Assembly (NCBI RefSeq): GCF_037976325.1
Contig: NZ_CP150265.1
Span: forward strand, 5,779,001-5,843,000
Reading direction: 5' to 3'
Length of the DNA: 64,000 nt
Origin: Paenibacillus sp. FSL K6-3182
GTDB lineage: Bacteria; Bacillota; Bacilli; Paenibacillales; Paenibacillaceae
The position numbers and the translations under genes were made by a program. Below are positions 9,959-18,314 of the stretch, piece after piece. The notes beneath the pieces were generated by a model. That model was given only the letters and a program-made list of their open reading frames with translations. It had not been told where the DNA came from and searched no databases. Position 1 is the first letter of the stretch. The number at the start of each line of letters is the position of its first letter.

Positions 9959-9972
9959 TTACAAATTTGTCA
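9959..9972 (-). promoter_or_regulatory. Candidate BceR-type operator
   Basis: On the minus strand the sequence is TGACA-AATT-TGTAA, matching the published BceR-type pattern TNACA-N4-TGTAA. It starts one base after the kinase stop and lies upstream of a possible -10 (TATACT, 9897-9902) for the ATPase gene. The match and position are seen; control by the adjacent regulator is inferred. Confidence 0.65.
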
Positions 9973-9973
9973 C

Positions 9974-11071
9974 CTAACCTGAGCTTCCGTTACCTCCGCT
10001 GCCCATAATATGAATGCCGCGCGGTTTGAATGAGACACTGACCGTCGTACTTTCTCCGAGAACCGAGGAAACAGTCATCTCATGACCTAACCGATTACAT
10101 ACCTGCTTAGCCAAATAAAGCCCCATTCCAGTTGACTCGCCCGCCGTTCGTCCATTCTCACCTGTGAAGAAAGGATCAAAGATGCGTGGAAGATCATGCG
10201 GCGCAATACCAATGCCTTCATCGATCACCTGCAGCCTGCCTCCTCCGCCACTGAACGCTTCCAATTGAAAGAGCAGTTTTTTGCCGCCTTCTTTGCTTTT
10301 ACTATATTTGATTGCGTTGCTAATGAACTGATTGAGCACGAAGTTCATCCATTTCTCATCCGTTTCCACGAATGCTTCCCCCTCGACACGAGGAAAAATG
10401 GAGTAACGGATGCAAAGCTTCTTATGGGCGTTGATGACCGAGCGCACAAGTTCATGAAGCGCTACCTGCTTGACATGCAGGTCGATTTCAAACTTATCCA
10501 GTCGAGCTGTATACAGCATCATCTCAAGCCCCCGCGTCATCCGATCGGATTCCTCCTGCATACTTAGCGCCAGCTGCTGCTGTTCCTGCTGCGAGGACGA
10601 GTTCTGCTGCAAAACCTCCTGAGCGAGCAAATCGATGACAGATACGGGCGTCTTCATATGATGCACCCATTGCAGCACAAAATGATTATGTATTTCCTGC
10701 TGCCTTCGATATTTGCCAAGCTCGTTCAAATAAGCCCTGCTCTGCTCCTCCAGCATTTTAGCGACAAGCTTCTGCTCTTGTGTCACAGTAGCTTGTACGA
10801 TTGTTGAAGCTTGCAGTTCTTCTGACCGTGCAATCGCCTCTAACATTTGCTTAAAGTACGTGCGCTGCCGCAAATAATCGACGACCAGCCACGTCCCTAG
10901 CAAAAATAAAGCAATAACAATAAAATAATAAATCGTACCCAGCTCGACTAACCCTGGGTAGCGCTCACGCTCAAGGAGAAGCAAGCTGACGGCGAGTAAA
11001 ATAATTAAACAAACCATAAATATAAATAACAGACGATCACGTAAAAATAACGCCAGCGATAAGCCTCTCAT
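9974..11071 (-). CDS. BceS-type intramembrane-sensing histidine kinase
   Basis: A 365-residue kinase with two N-terminal helices (about 13-32 and 40-60) separated by only a few residues, so it has no real extracellular sensor, as in BceS kinases that are told of the antibiotic by the transporter. The phosphorylation site is HHMKTPVS near residue 136, followed by an HATPase domain with NAIKYS (N box), DEGIGI and GMGLYL. It starts with ATGA overlapping the regulator stop by 4 bases. The operator for the downstream transporter genes begins directly after its stop codon. Confidence 0.92.
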   Translation of the reverse strand: MRGLSLALFLRDRLLFIFMVCLIILLAVSLLLLERERYPGLVELGTIYYFIVIALFLLGTWLVVDYLRQRTYFKQMLEAIARSEELQASTIVQATVTQEQKLVAKMLEEQSRAYLNELGKYRRQQEIHNHFVLQWVHHMKTPVSVIDLLAQEVLQQNSSSQQEQQQLALSMQEESDRMTRGLEMMLYTARLDKFEIDLHVKQVALHELVRSVINAHKKLCIRYSIFPRVEGEAFVETDEKWMNFVLNQFISNAIKYSKSKEGGKKLLFQLEAFSGGGGRLQVIDEGIGIAPHDLPRIFDPFFTGENGRTAGESTGMGLYLAKQVCNRLGHEMTVSSVLGESTTVSVSFKPRGIHIMGSGGNGSSG

Positions 11072-11808
11072 CGTGACGTTTCTCCTACTGCATTTTCTAT
11101 TACGAGCTTATAGCCCTGTCCCCGCACCGTTTCAATCGCTTTAGGAAGCCCAAGCTCCTCCAGCTTTTTCCGAAGTCTGGTCACATTGACCGTAAGCGTA
11201 TTATCATCGACGAATTGCACATCGTCCCAAAGCGCTTCAAGCAGCTGCTCGCGCGAAACAACCATGCCATGCCGCTTCATCAAGCATTCAGCCAGCAGCT
11301 GCTCGTTTTTTGTCAGCTCAATGCGGCAGTCTCTCCACTCAAGCTCATTACGGTTCAAGTAAAGACGGAGGTCGCCAGCTGACAGCTCCCCTGCTTGCGA
11401 GGCAACGCCCGTTTCTGTTGCTGCAGACCCGGATGCCGCATATTCCCCGTAAGCTCGCCTTAGCACACTCTTCACCTTCGCCATTAATAAATCCAAATGG
11501 ATAGGCTTTGTAATATAATCATCGCCGCCGTTCTCTATAGCCATAACTTGATCCATCTCGCCAGCACGCGCAGAAATAAAAATAATAGGGAGGCTTGAAC
11601 GTGTTCGAATTTGTCTGCACCAATAATAACCATCATAGTAAGGCAAATTAATATCGAGCAAAATGACATGCGGATCAAAAGCCTCCAGCTCCGGCATAAT
11701 TTCTCGAAACTGCGTAACAACGGCTGCCTCAAATCCGTATTTATCCATATTTTTTTTGAGGATTGAAGCAATTTTATCGTCGTCCTCTATGATGAAAATT
11801 CGATACAT
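11068..11808 (-). CDS. BceR-type OmpR-family response regulator
   Basis: A 246-residue regulator: receiver domain with acidic residues EDDD near 8-11 and phospho-Asp 52 in LLDINLP, then a winged-helix Trans_reg_C domain (about 140-238) ending in VRGQGYKLV. It is first in the BceRSAB-type operon, with AGGAGG before the ATG. It should bind the TNACA-N4-TGTAA site at 9959-9972 and activate the transporter genes. The linker is rich in Ala, Ser and Gly. Confidence 0.93.
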   Translation of the reverse strand: MYRIFIIEDDDKIASILKKNMDKYGFEAAVVTQFREIMPELEAFDPHVILLDINLPYYDGYYWCRQIRTRSSLPIIFISARAGEMDQVMAIENGGDDYITKPIHLDLLMAKVKSVLRRAYGEYAASGSAATETGVASQAGELSAGDLRLYLNRNELEWRDCRIELTKNEQLLAECLMKRHGMVVSREQLLEALWDDVQFVDDNTLTVNVTRLRKKLEELGLPKAIETVRGQGYKLVIENAVGETSR

Positions 11809-11818
11809 GAAATTCCTC

Positions 11819-12958
11819 CTATAAGTTTACGCCTTTTCCTTCCAAATTCTTATCTTTAGGAACAATAAGCTTCACCTTTGCTCCTTTGCCAGGCTCCGAA
11901 ACAATATCTAAATAACCGCCGATGCTGCGAGCTCTCTCCTCCATGCTGAACAAGCCTACACCGTGGCCGATGCGATCAGGACTGAAACCGAGCCCTTGAT
12001 CTGTTACGCTGACGACGACTTCTTCCTCCAGCTCCTCAACCACCACTTCAGCTTCGCCTACATCGGCATACTTCGCGATATTCGTTAATGCTTCTTGAAT
12101 GACACGATAAATAGCTGTTTCTTTCATAATGCCCAGCCTGCTCTTTAAATTGCATGTGAGCGTCAATCGAATGCCAAAATGCTGTGAATAATTGTCCACA
12201 TAAGTTCTAATTGCCGGAACGACACCTAAATCATCGAGAACCGATGGCCTCAGCTCCCAAGCCAAACCACGAATATCCTCCATCACGCCAGATACATCGC
12301 TGCGAAGCGCGCCCAGCTCAGAAATGTCATCATGATCGCCGATGATGCGGTCAAGCTGAATAAGCAGCGAAAAGAGACTTTGGCCAATCCCGTCATGCAG
12401 CTCTCTCGATATTCGTTTTCGCTCTTCCTCTTGAATTTCAATTACCTTAACCATCATTTCCTTCAGCTCTTGCTCAGCCCGCTTCCGCTGCGTCACTTCA
12501 CTGCGAATGGCTAAATATTGATAAGGGTTGCCCGCTTCATCAACGAAGGGAACAATCGTCGTGTTAACCCAGTAGTAGCTGCCATCCTTGGCACGATTTT
12601 TTATTTCGCCACGCCATACTTCGCCTCTTGAAATAACCTCCCACAGCGTGCGGAAGAAATCGCGCCCATGAAATCCGGAGTTGATAATCCGATGATCCTT
12701 GCCTATCAACTCTTCACGGCTGTACTTAGAAATTTCACAAAATTTATCGTTTACATATTCAATGCGCCCTTTATGATCCGTTACCGCAACGATTGACGAT
12801 TCATCCAGCGCAAACTTCACATCTGCAAGCTGCTTAAGTGATTGATTAACTTGCGTAAGCATCGACTTATCGTCAATCTCATCCTCCAGAACGGATAGAA
12901 GATAATCGACGTCTGACCCAATCATTCGCCGAAAGTTGTTACCGCCATGCTTAATCAA
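11819..12958 (-). CDS. Soluble PAS-domain NarL-type sensor kinase
   Basis: A 379-residue cytoplasmic kinase without membrane helices. A PAS domain with PAC (about residues 50-165) precedes the HisKA_3 box ERKRISRELHDGIGQSL and an HATPase domain (DQGLGF, GVGLFSMEERA). The start is TTG at 12958, overlapping the regulator stop by 8 bases with AGAAGGGG upstream; an ATG 11 codons later is possible. The PAS domain lacks the four-cysteine Fe-S site of NreB, so any oxygen sensing would need another cofactor. The gene order GAF protein, LuxR regulator, PAS kinase resembles nreABC with kinase and regulator swapped. Confidence 0.9.
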   Translation of the reverse strand: MIKHGGNNFRRMIGSDVDYLLSVLEDEIDDKSMLTQVNQSLKQLADVKFALDESSIVAVTDHKGRIEYVNDKFCEISKYSREELIGKDHRIINSGFHGRDFFRTLWEVISRGEVWRGEIKNRAKDGSYYWVNTTIVPFVDEAGNPYQYLAIRSEVTQRKRAEQELKEMMVKVIEIQEEERKRISRELHDGIGQSLFSLLIQLDRIIGDHDDISELGALRSDVSGVMEDIRGLAWELRPSVLDDLGVVPAIRTYVDNYSQHFGIRLTLTCNLKSRLGIMKETAIYRVIQEALTNIAKYADVGEAEVVVEELEEEVVVSVTDQGLGFSPDRIGHGVGLFSMEERARSIGGYLDIVSEPGKGAKVKLIVPKDKNLEGKGVNL

Positions 12959-13607
12959 AATGCAGCAGCCCCTTCTCTAGCGCAAACTTAATGAGCTCCG
13001 GCCTTGTTCTAAGCCCGAGCTTATCCATGACATGGCTTTTGTGAGTCTCGACTGTCTTTACGCTGATAATTAAACTTTCCGCTATTTCCTTATTTGAATA
13101 CCCTTTGGCGATCCAGCCCAAAATCTCCTTTTCACGCTCAGATAGCGTGTTGTAAGGGCTGTTGTCCTCCCCGCCTTGCTTCAGCTTGATGAGATATTCA
13201 CTCATCAACCGCTTGGTAGCCGTAGGATAAAGATACGCATTTCCTTGCGCTACCGACTGGATAGCTGATATGAGCTCATCATGAGGCGCATTTTTCAAAA
13301 TATAGCCTGAAGCTCCGATATGAATCGCACGGAACAAATATTCGTCATCGTCATGCATCGTCAAAATAAGAACCGCCGTCTCAGGCAGCAGCTTCTTCAG
13401 CTCCGTCGTTGCTGTCATCCCGTCTTTGCCATGCGGCATACTTAGATCCATCAATACGACATCCGGCACTAATTGCTGTGCCATCTGAATGGCTTCGTCC
13501 CCTTCCGAAGCTTCCCCTACTACTTCGATATCATGCTTGCCGTGAAGCAGCATCGCTAGACCCGATCTGACCATGGCATGATCATCACAAATAAGCAGCT
13601 TAATCAT
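12951..13607 (-). CDS. NarL/LuxR-family response regulator
   Basis: A 218-residue regulator with acidic residues CDDH at 8-10, phospho-Asp 54 in VLMDLSMP, and a C-terminal LuxR helix-turn-helix (LSEREKEIL to KSHVMDKLGL, about 148-205). It precedes and overlaps the kinase gene, so the two form an operon. Its closest architecture matches are NreC, DegU and LiaR-like regulators. A palindrome with the NreC core AGGG-N4-CCCT lies before the upstream GAF gene at 14229-14244, making that gene a likely target. Confidence 0.93.
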   Translation of the reverse strand: MIKLLICDDHAMVRSGLAMLLHGKHDIEVVGEASEGDEAIQMAQQLVPDVVLMDLSMPHGKDGMTATTELKKLLPETAVLILTMHDDDEYLFRAIHIGASGYILKNAPHDELISAIQSVAQGNAYLYPTATKRLMSEYLIKLKQGGEDNSPYNTLSEREKEILGWIAKGYSNKEIAESLIISVKTVETHKSHVMDKLGLRTRPELIKFALEKGLLHFD

Positions 13608-13713
13608 CTTATTCTCCCCTCACTGGAATGATACCTCAGTCGATATGAGTCTATCATTTCTTTTATCTATACTAGTATAGCTTACATTAGGCAGTGAATT
13701 GTATTTACAGTCA

Positions 13714-13744
13714 AAAAAAGCCATCATCAAACGAGCATTGATGA
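13714..13744 (-). terminator. Terminator overlapping the end of the GAF gene
   Basis: A perfect 7-bp stem (TCATCAA/TTGATGA, 7-base loop) includes the stop codon of the GAF gene and is followed on the minus strand by TGGCTTTTTTT. It may reduce read-through into the regulator and kinase genes. Confidence 0.6.
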
Positions 13745-14158
13745 GAGCTCTACTGTAATATGTGAAGCCTTCTCGAGCTCTTCGGCGACATAGGTCTTCT
13801 CCGAGCGTCTACCGATAAGCAGAACGCCGCAGATGCCTTTAGGCGTTTGAATGGGTACGCTTGCAGCAATGCGCAGCTGCTCCGTCAGCAGAATCGGCTC
13901 TCCTAACTTGAACCGCACCGTATCGGTCATAGCCGAGCTTGTGCTTGCGGTTCTGCCGGAGCGTATCGCAGTACCGGACAAACCCGCAGACGACTTCTGC
14001 TCAACAAGCGGTGTGCGCTCACTTATACTGCCTGATGCCTTGGACCAGCGCAGTTTACGTTTGCCCGTATCGATCAAGCCGAGTATAGCGAAATCGCTGC
14101 CTGTCTCCCTCTTCAATCGCTCGATGTATGCAGCGATTTCCGCTTCTATCGTCTTCAT
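13727..14158 (-). CDS. Small stand-alone GAF-domain protein (NreA-like)
   Basis: A 143-residue protein that is almost entirely one GAF domain, with the typical closing strands RIAASVPI and GICGVLLIGRR. Stand-alone GAF proteins next to a soluble PAS kinase and LuxR regulator occur in the staphylococcal nitrate/oxygen system, where NreA binds nitrate and restrains NreB. Nitrate binding here is an inference. The ATG at 14158 has GGAGG 7 bases upstream; a second ATG two codons earlier is too close to it. An AGGG-N4-CCCT palindrome lies 70 bases upstream, and a terminator overlaps the stop. Confidence 0.75.
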   Translation of the reverse strand: MKTIEAEIAAYIERLKRETGSDFAILGLIDTGKRKLRWSKASGSISERTPLVEQKSSAGLSGTAIRSGRTASTSSAMTDTVRFKLGEPILLTEQLRIAASVPIQTPKGICGVLLIGRRSEKTYVAEELEKASHITVELSSMLV

Positions 14159-14228
14159 CCTCATTCCTCCTTCAGGAAATACAAGCAATCTCTAACCTTA
14201 TTATAAAGCTAAGCAAATGCTTTGTATG

Positions 14229-14244
14229 TCAGGGAATTCCCTGA
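14229..14244. promoter_or_regulatory. Perfect 16-bp palindrome, candidate NreC-like operator
   Basis: TCAGGGAATTCCCTGA is a perfect palindrome. Its core AGGG-N4-CCCT equals the core of the reported NreC site TAGGGN4CCCTA. It lies about 70 bases before the GAF gene of the same locus. Binding by the adjacent LuxR-type regulator is inferred. Confidence 0.6.
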
Positions 14245-14296
14245 ATTAATGCCATCCAAACCATCATTACCTTAAGTGCACAGTGATTTCGGCATA

Positions 14297-14560
14297 GAAA
14301 AAAGGAGCCCTTTTACAGGCTCCTTCTTCGACGGTGTTTGATCGTACGAGTCTTCACATCTAACACTTCACATTGTTAAGATTACTTGGGCACCGCTTGT
14401 ACACATTCCGTTTTAATGGATTGCGCTTAGCGTGTGTGTTCAGAGATGCTCTGCGACACAACCCCTCGCTTTCATAAAAGCTTAGTGATTAAATAAGTTC
14501 CTCCTGCAGCCCTAGCACCAAAAGGTCCAACGGAACCACACCTCTCTTCACACCGTCAAA
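14297..14560 (-). ncRNA. Unassigned structured RNA with own terminator
   Basis: This stretch of the 449-base gene-free region 14189-14637 has no convincing reading frame but strong pairing on the minus strand. The ends pair (GACGGTGT near 14557 with ACACCGTC near 14330). Inside are a hairpin TGTGT-cgc-AGAG-cat-CTCT-ga-ACACA (14434-14461), a TAACA/TGTTA hairpin (about 14361-14378) and GGTTCC-gtt-GGACC (about 14524-14537). It ends in an intrinsic terminator at 14298-14323. A TATTAT box lies just upstream. I do not recognise a family: SRP, RNase P, tmRNA and T-box hallmarks are absent. It could be a trans-acting RNA or a terminated leader of the GAF gene 140 bases downstream. Confidence 0.5.
14298..14323 (-). 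terminator. Intrinsic terminator ending the structured RNA
   Basis: GGAGCC, an 8-base loop and GGCTCC, followed on the minus strand by TTTTTT. No reading frame ends near it, which supports a non-coding transcript. Confidence 0.8.
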
Positions 14561-14637
14561 TATAATATGCACATCATTTTACTGCCTTATACCTGTTTTG
14601 AAAAATTTTTTGATGTCTGCATTCAATCCCATTATTA

Positions 14638-15030
14638 TTAGAAGTTCTCCTGCAATTGAACAACAATAAGGCTGGATGACTCTTTCTCTGCATCATGTTG
14701 AGCGCTCTTCTGCTCCGCTTCATTTTTATTCAGCAAATAGAACATTTCACCTGCAAAAAATACGATCGTAAAACCAATCACTAACATTAGCTTAATCGTC
14801 GTCGCTTTATTTCTTTTCATCATTTCATTTTTTTCGGTTTTCATGGTTGTCCATGTTCTCTTGTCCTTTATTGCCGTGCTCGCCAGGTGACCGCAAGCAC
14901 ATTGGATCGGTGAATGGAACGCATAGCCTTCTGAGGAAATCGTATAGTTGTCTGTTTGAACTGTATGCTTTCTATTGCATGATGTGCAGCCTACCTCAAT
15001 AAACTGTCTATAATCACGAATAAATTTCAT
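14638..15030 (-). CDS. Small membrane protein with N-terminal Cys cluster
   Basis: A 130-residue protein of unknown function. The N-terminal half carries CTSC (about 15-18) and CAC (about 44-46), spaced like a zinc ribbon. One membrane helix follows (about 80-100, LMLVIGFTIVFFAGEMFYLL), then a short charged tail. The likely topology puts the Cys cluster in the cytoplasm. GGGGGATA precedes the ATG. It lies between the structured RNA and a HesB-type Fe-S gene on the same strand, separated from the latter by a terminator. No family name can be given. Confidence 0.7.
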   Translation of the reverse strand: MKFIRDYRQFIEVGCTSCNRKHTVQTDNYTISSEGYAFHSPIQCACGHLASTAIKDKRTWTTMKTEKNEMMKRNKATTIKLMLVIGFTIVFFAGEMFYLLNKNEAEQKSAQHDAEKESSSLIVVQLQENF

Positions 15031-15084
15031 GCGCTGTTATCCCCCAAGATGATCGATTTATAGACTCAAAGCCAAACCGACAAC

Positions 15085-15131
15085 AAAAAAAACTTCCGGA
15101 ATGCATATGAATTTCATACGCATTTCGGAAG
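15085..15131 (-). terminator. Terminator after the HesB-type gene
   Basis: A long stem, CTTCCG paired with CGGAAG and extended by AATGC/GCATT and TATG/CATA, is followed by eight T on the minus strand. Confidence 0.85.
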
Positions 15132-15151
15132 ATAACATTCACCGCTCGTTA

Positions 15152-15514
15152 TTAGCACTCGCCTGCTGCAGCTGGTTTTCCTGCATCCTTCGCTGTGCGG
15201 AACGATGAACCGCAGCCGCAAGTTGCACTTGCATTCGGGTTCTCGATCGTAAAGCCGCCGCCCATTGCCGATTCCTTAAAATCGATAACAAGACCAGTTA
15301 AGTATTTGACGCTTTCTCCATCTACAACCACTTTAAGGCCTTCCATATCTAAAGCCTTATCGCCTTCATGCTCTTCATCGTCAAAGCCCATGCCGTAAGA
15401 GAAACCACTGCAGCCGCCTTCTTTTACGCCAATGCGCAAAAACATTTCAGGGCCGCCCTCTTCAGCAAGCATTTCTTTTATTTTGTCAGATGCTGTATCA
15501 CTGATTGTGATCAT
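15152..15514 (-). CDS. HesB/IscA-family Fe-S cluster protein
   Basis: A 120-residue A-type Fe-S carrier. It has the three conserved cysteines: Cys in GGCSGFSYGM near 35 and the CGCGSSF pair near 100. Such proteins accept [2Fe-2S] or [4Fe-4S] clusters from SufBCD/SufU and deliver them to apo-enzymes. Its nearest Bacillus counterpart by content is YutM. Other Fe-S and Fe-S-dependent genes follow on the plus strand (MqnE, NifU C-domain). GGAGGG precedes the ATG, and the gene is monocistronic with its own terminator. Confidence 0.9.
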   Translation of the reverse strand: MITISDTASDKIKEMLAEEGGPEMFLRIGVKEGGCSGFSYGMGFDDEEHEGDKALDMEGLKVVVDGESVKYLTGLVIDFKESAMGGGFTIENPNASATCGCGSSFRTAKDAGKPAAAGEC

Positions 15515-15764
15515 GCTACATCCCTCCGTTTATCCATCATTCGTTTTAATTGCTGATTACTTTTCACTTACTTATTTGTAGTATACTCCAGTTTGTTCAG
15601 TTGCTCAATAGAAGCATGCCCATAAATGAAATTTACAATTTGTGTAAATGCCAATACTTTTCTTATTGCCCCTGCTACGTATGAGGTTTATAATAGTTAC
15701 AGCTTCTTTAATCGGAAAAGAAAGTTATTTTTTTCACAAACTACTTAAATCAGGAGGCTTAGCC

Positions 15765-16868
15765 ATGAACGTTATAATACCGACAGAGGATACTAAGATG
15801 CAGCACATTATTGAAAAAGTGCGTCATGGGCAGCGTTTAACGCTTGAAGATGGTGTTTTCTTATATCAATCAGACGATCTGCTTACAATTGGACAGCTCG
15901 CAAATGAAGTTGCCCTGCGTAAAAATGGCAAGAAGGTTTATTTTATTGAAAACATGAGTCTTTACTTTACGAACGTATGTGAAGCCCATTGTGCATTTTG
16001 CAACTTCCGCAAGGATGAAGGCGAGGAAGGCTCCTACACGCTTAGCGGCGAGCAAATGATTGAATATGTAGAACAGCATTTCCACCCTGGCGTTCGGGAA
16101 TTTCATATCGTAGGCGGTCATAATCCGAATGTTCCTTTCCAATATTATGTAGATTCTTTGAAAGCATTAAATGAGCGTTATCCCGACGTAACTCTTAAGG
16201 CTTATACTGCAGCGGAGATCGACTTTTTCTCCCGAATCAGCGGCTTGACTTACCGCGAGGTGCTTGAGGAGCTCATGAAAGCCGGCTTGAAGTCGCTAAC
16301 AGGCGGAGGCGCAGAAATATTATCAGATCATTACCGCAAAAAAATGCGTGTAGACAAAGCCGATGTTACCCAATATTTGCAGGTTCACCGGACTGCCCAT
16401 GAACTAGGCCTGCGCACGCACACAACCATGCTATATGGTTCAATTGAAACGAAAGAAGACCGCATCCGCCACATGATGCATATTCGTGATCTTCAAGACG
16501 AAACAAACGGCTTCCAAGTATTTATTCCGCTTTCCATGCAGCCGATTAATCCAAGAGCTGGCATTCGCAGACGTAATTCAGCATTCGAGGATCTTAAGAC
16601 GATTGCAATTAGCCGTTTGATGCTTGACAACTTCCAGCATATTAAAGCTTACTTTATTAACATTGGTGTACAGCTTACTCAAGTCGCATTAACGATGGGA
16701 GCATCGGATGCGCATGGCACGATTGTGAAGGAAAAAATCAGCCATGCTGCAGGTGCCCTAACTCCTGAAGGCATAACGCGCGAAGATCTCATTTGGCTCA
16801 TTAAAGGCGCAGGACGAATTCCGGTAGAACGTGATACTTTTTACAATGAAATTAAAGTTTACGAGTGA
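15765..16868 (+). CDS. mqnE: Aminofutalosine synthase (radical SAM)
   Basis: A 368-residue radical SAM enzyme. The cluster motif is CEAHCAFC (CxxxCxxC) near residue 68 in FTNVCEAHCAFCNF, followed by GGHNPNVPF and a TTMLYGS/INIGVQL barrel. The sequence matches MqnE rather than MqnC or CofH: the segment before the cluster reads KVYFIENMSLYFTNVC. It joins 3-[(1-carboxyvinyl)oxy]benzoate to the SAM adenosyl group in the futalosine route to menaquinone. The ATG at 15765 has AGGAGG 7 bases upstream; the longer frame starts in non-conserved sequence. An NDH-2-like dehydrogenase, which would use menaquinone, follows 62 bases later. Confidence 0.9.
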   Translation: MNVIIPTEDTKMQHIIEKVRHGQRLTLEDGVFLYQSDDLLTIGQLANEVALRKNGKKVYFIENMSLYFTNVCEAHCAFCNFRKDEGEEGSYTLSGEQMIEYVEQHFHPGVREFHIVGGHNPNVPFQYYVDSLKALNERYPDVTLKAYTAAEIDFFSRISGLTYREVLEELMKAGLKSLTGGGAEILSDHYRKKMRVDKADVTQYLQVHRTAHELGLRTHTTMLYGSIETKEDRIRHMMHIRDLQDETNGFQVFIPLSMQPINPRAGIRRRNSAFEDLKTIAISRLMLDNFQHIKAYFINIGVQLTQVALTMGASDAHGTIVKEKISHAAGALTPEGITREDLIWLIKGAGRIPVERDTFYNEIKVYE

Positions 16869-16930
16869 GTAATCTACAACACGAACGCACAAAATAGACC
16901 ATCATCTAGAAACGTGGAGTTGGAAATCAT

Positions 16931-17998
16931 ATGAGAAAACTTATTATTTTGGGCGGAGGTTATGGCGGTCTTGCCATAGCTAACGAGCTCTTAGAAAAAC
17001 AGTTGCCGATTGATGTTTCCATCGTACTGATTGACCGAATGCCTTTTCAAGGATTAAAAACGGAATATTACGCGCTTGCTGCAGGAACCGTTTCAGACCT
17101 GGAGCTTCGCGTAAAGTTTCCGGTTGATCCAAGAATTTCACTCGCTTACGGCGAGGTCACCGATGTGGATATGGAGCTGAAGCTTGTTCATATCGAAGGT
17201 CAAGAATCAATGGAATATGAATGGCTTGTGATCGGCCTTGGATGTACGGATAAATATCATGGGATTGAAGGCGCTGAGCAGTATTCTACGAGCATTCAGA
17301 CCTTCTCATCCGCTAGACAAACCTACGCTCAGCTCAATGACGTTAAACCCTATGGCCAAGTGTCCATTGTAGGCGGCGGGCTAAGCGGTGTCGAGGTTGC
17401 AGCGGAACTGCGCGAGAGTCGTCCTGATCTTAACATTCGCATTTTGGATCGCGGGCCTAAGGTGCTCTCGGCTTTCCCGAGCAAGCTGCAATCCTTTGTA
17501 GCGGAATGGTTCGGAGAGCATCATGTTGAAATGCGCGGCCATGTCGGACTTACAAAAGTCGAAGGCGGCATTTTGCATGATGGCAATTCTTCAACGCCTA
17601 TTTATACAGACGTAACGGTATGGACAGCAGGCATCCAGCCTGTACCGCTTGTGCAGCGAATGGAATTGCCGAAGGATAATCAAGGCAGACTTATCATTAA
17701 TGAATACCATCAATTGCCGGATCATACCGATGTATTTATCGTTGGTGACTGCGCGGCACTGCCGCTGTCGCCAAGCGGTCAAGCCGCAGGTGCCCAAGGC
17801 AAGCAAATTGCCGAGGTCCTGCAGGCTATCTGGCATGATAAGACACCTCGTCTTGGCAAAATCAAGCTAAAAGGCGTTCTCGGTTCACTTGGCAAAAAAA
17901 GCGGCTTCGGCTTGATGGGCGGAACCGCGATTATGGGCCGTGTGCCGCGCCTTGTTAAGAGTGGAGTGCTTTGGAGATCTAAACGTCACCTTGGCTAG
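16931..17998 (+). CDS. Type II NADH dehydrogenase-like flavoprotein
   Basis: A 355-residue pyridine nucleotide-disulfide family protein resembling NDH-2 enzymes and Bacillus YutJ. It has an FAD-binding GGGYGGL near residue 8, an NAD-binding GGGLSGVEVAAELRE near 150, and a second FAD contact DVFIVGDCAALPLSPSGQAAGAQG near 270. NDH-2 passes electrons from NADH to menaquinone at the inner face of the membrane without pumping protons. It is slightly short and lacks a clear C-terminal amphipathic anchor, so the exact acceptor is uncertain. YuzB lies convergently downstream, as in the Bacillus yut region. Confidence 0.85.
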   Translation: MRKLIILGGGYGGLAIANELLEKQLPIDVSIVLIDRMPFQGLKTEYYALAAGTVSDLELRVKFPVDPRISLAYGEVTDVDMELKLVHIEGQESMEYEWLVIGLGCTDKYHGIEGAEQYSTSIQTFSSARQTYAQLNDVKPYGQVSIVGGGLSGVEVAAELRESRPDLNIRILDRGPKVLSAFPSKLQSFVAEWFGEHHVEMRGHVGLTKVEGGILHDGNSSTPIYTDVTVWTAGIQPVPLVQRMELPKDNQGRLIINEYHQLPDHTDVFIVGDCAALPLSPSGQAAGAQGKQIAEVLQAIWHDKTPRLGKIKLKGVLGSLGKKSGFGLMGGTAIMGRVPRLVKSGVLWRSKRHLG

Positions 17999-18007
17999 TA
18001 CATGGTA

Positions 18008-18280
18008 TTACAAATCATCGAGCAGCTTATCCAGCGCATCTTGATCTGCCTTTTGCTGCTCAATGGCTTTCAAAATATTGTCGTACAGCTCGTCTACCGA
18101 GTCTGCGGATACGATTGCACCCTCAACTAACGCAAATGGGTTCAAATAACATTCGCCGCAGTTGCCTAAGCAGCCATATTCGGTTACTTCGTATTCATCA
18201 TTTTGCTCAAATAATTGCATTATACGATCAGTGCCGTGGTGCATATTACTGGCACAAAACTCAATCATTGTTTTAAACAT
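18008..18280 (-). CDS. yuzB: YuzB-family protein (DUF1450/UPF0349)
   Basis: A 90-residue protein of the UPF0349 family. The conserved core IEFCASN and EYGCLGNCGECYLNPFALVEG holds five cysteines (one in the first segment, three in CLGNCGEC plus context), suggesting metal or Fe-S binding of thioredoxin-like ferredoxin type. The acidic C-terminal tail extends beyond the usual length of about 78. It is convergent with the NDH-2-like gene and divergent from the NifU-domain gene. Function is unproven in the family. Confidence 0.88.
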   Translation of the reverse strand: MFKTMIEFCASNMHHGTDRIMQLFEQNDEYEVTEYGCLGNCGECYLNPFALVEGAIVSADSVDELYDNILKAIEQQKADQDALDKLLDDL

Positions 18281-18314
18281 GAGGCCTCACCTAACTTTAC
18301 TAAGTTACTATCCA

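Noticed and set aside
14297..14560. 6S, SRP, RNase P or tmRNA identity for the structured RNA
   Set aside because: No GGAAGCAGC-type SRP tip, no RNase P GAGGAAAGTCC, no tRNA-like 3' end, and a branched rather than single long-hairpin fold unlike 6S.
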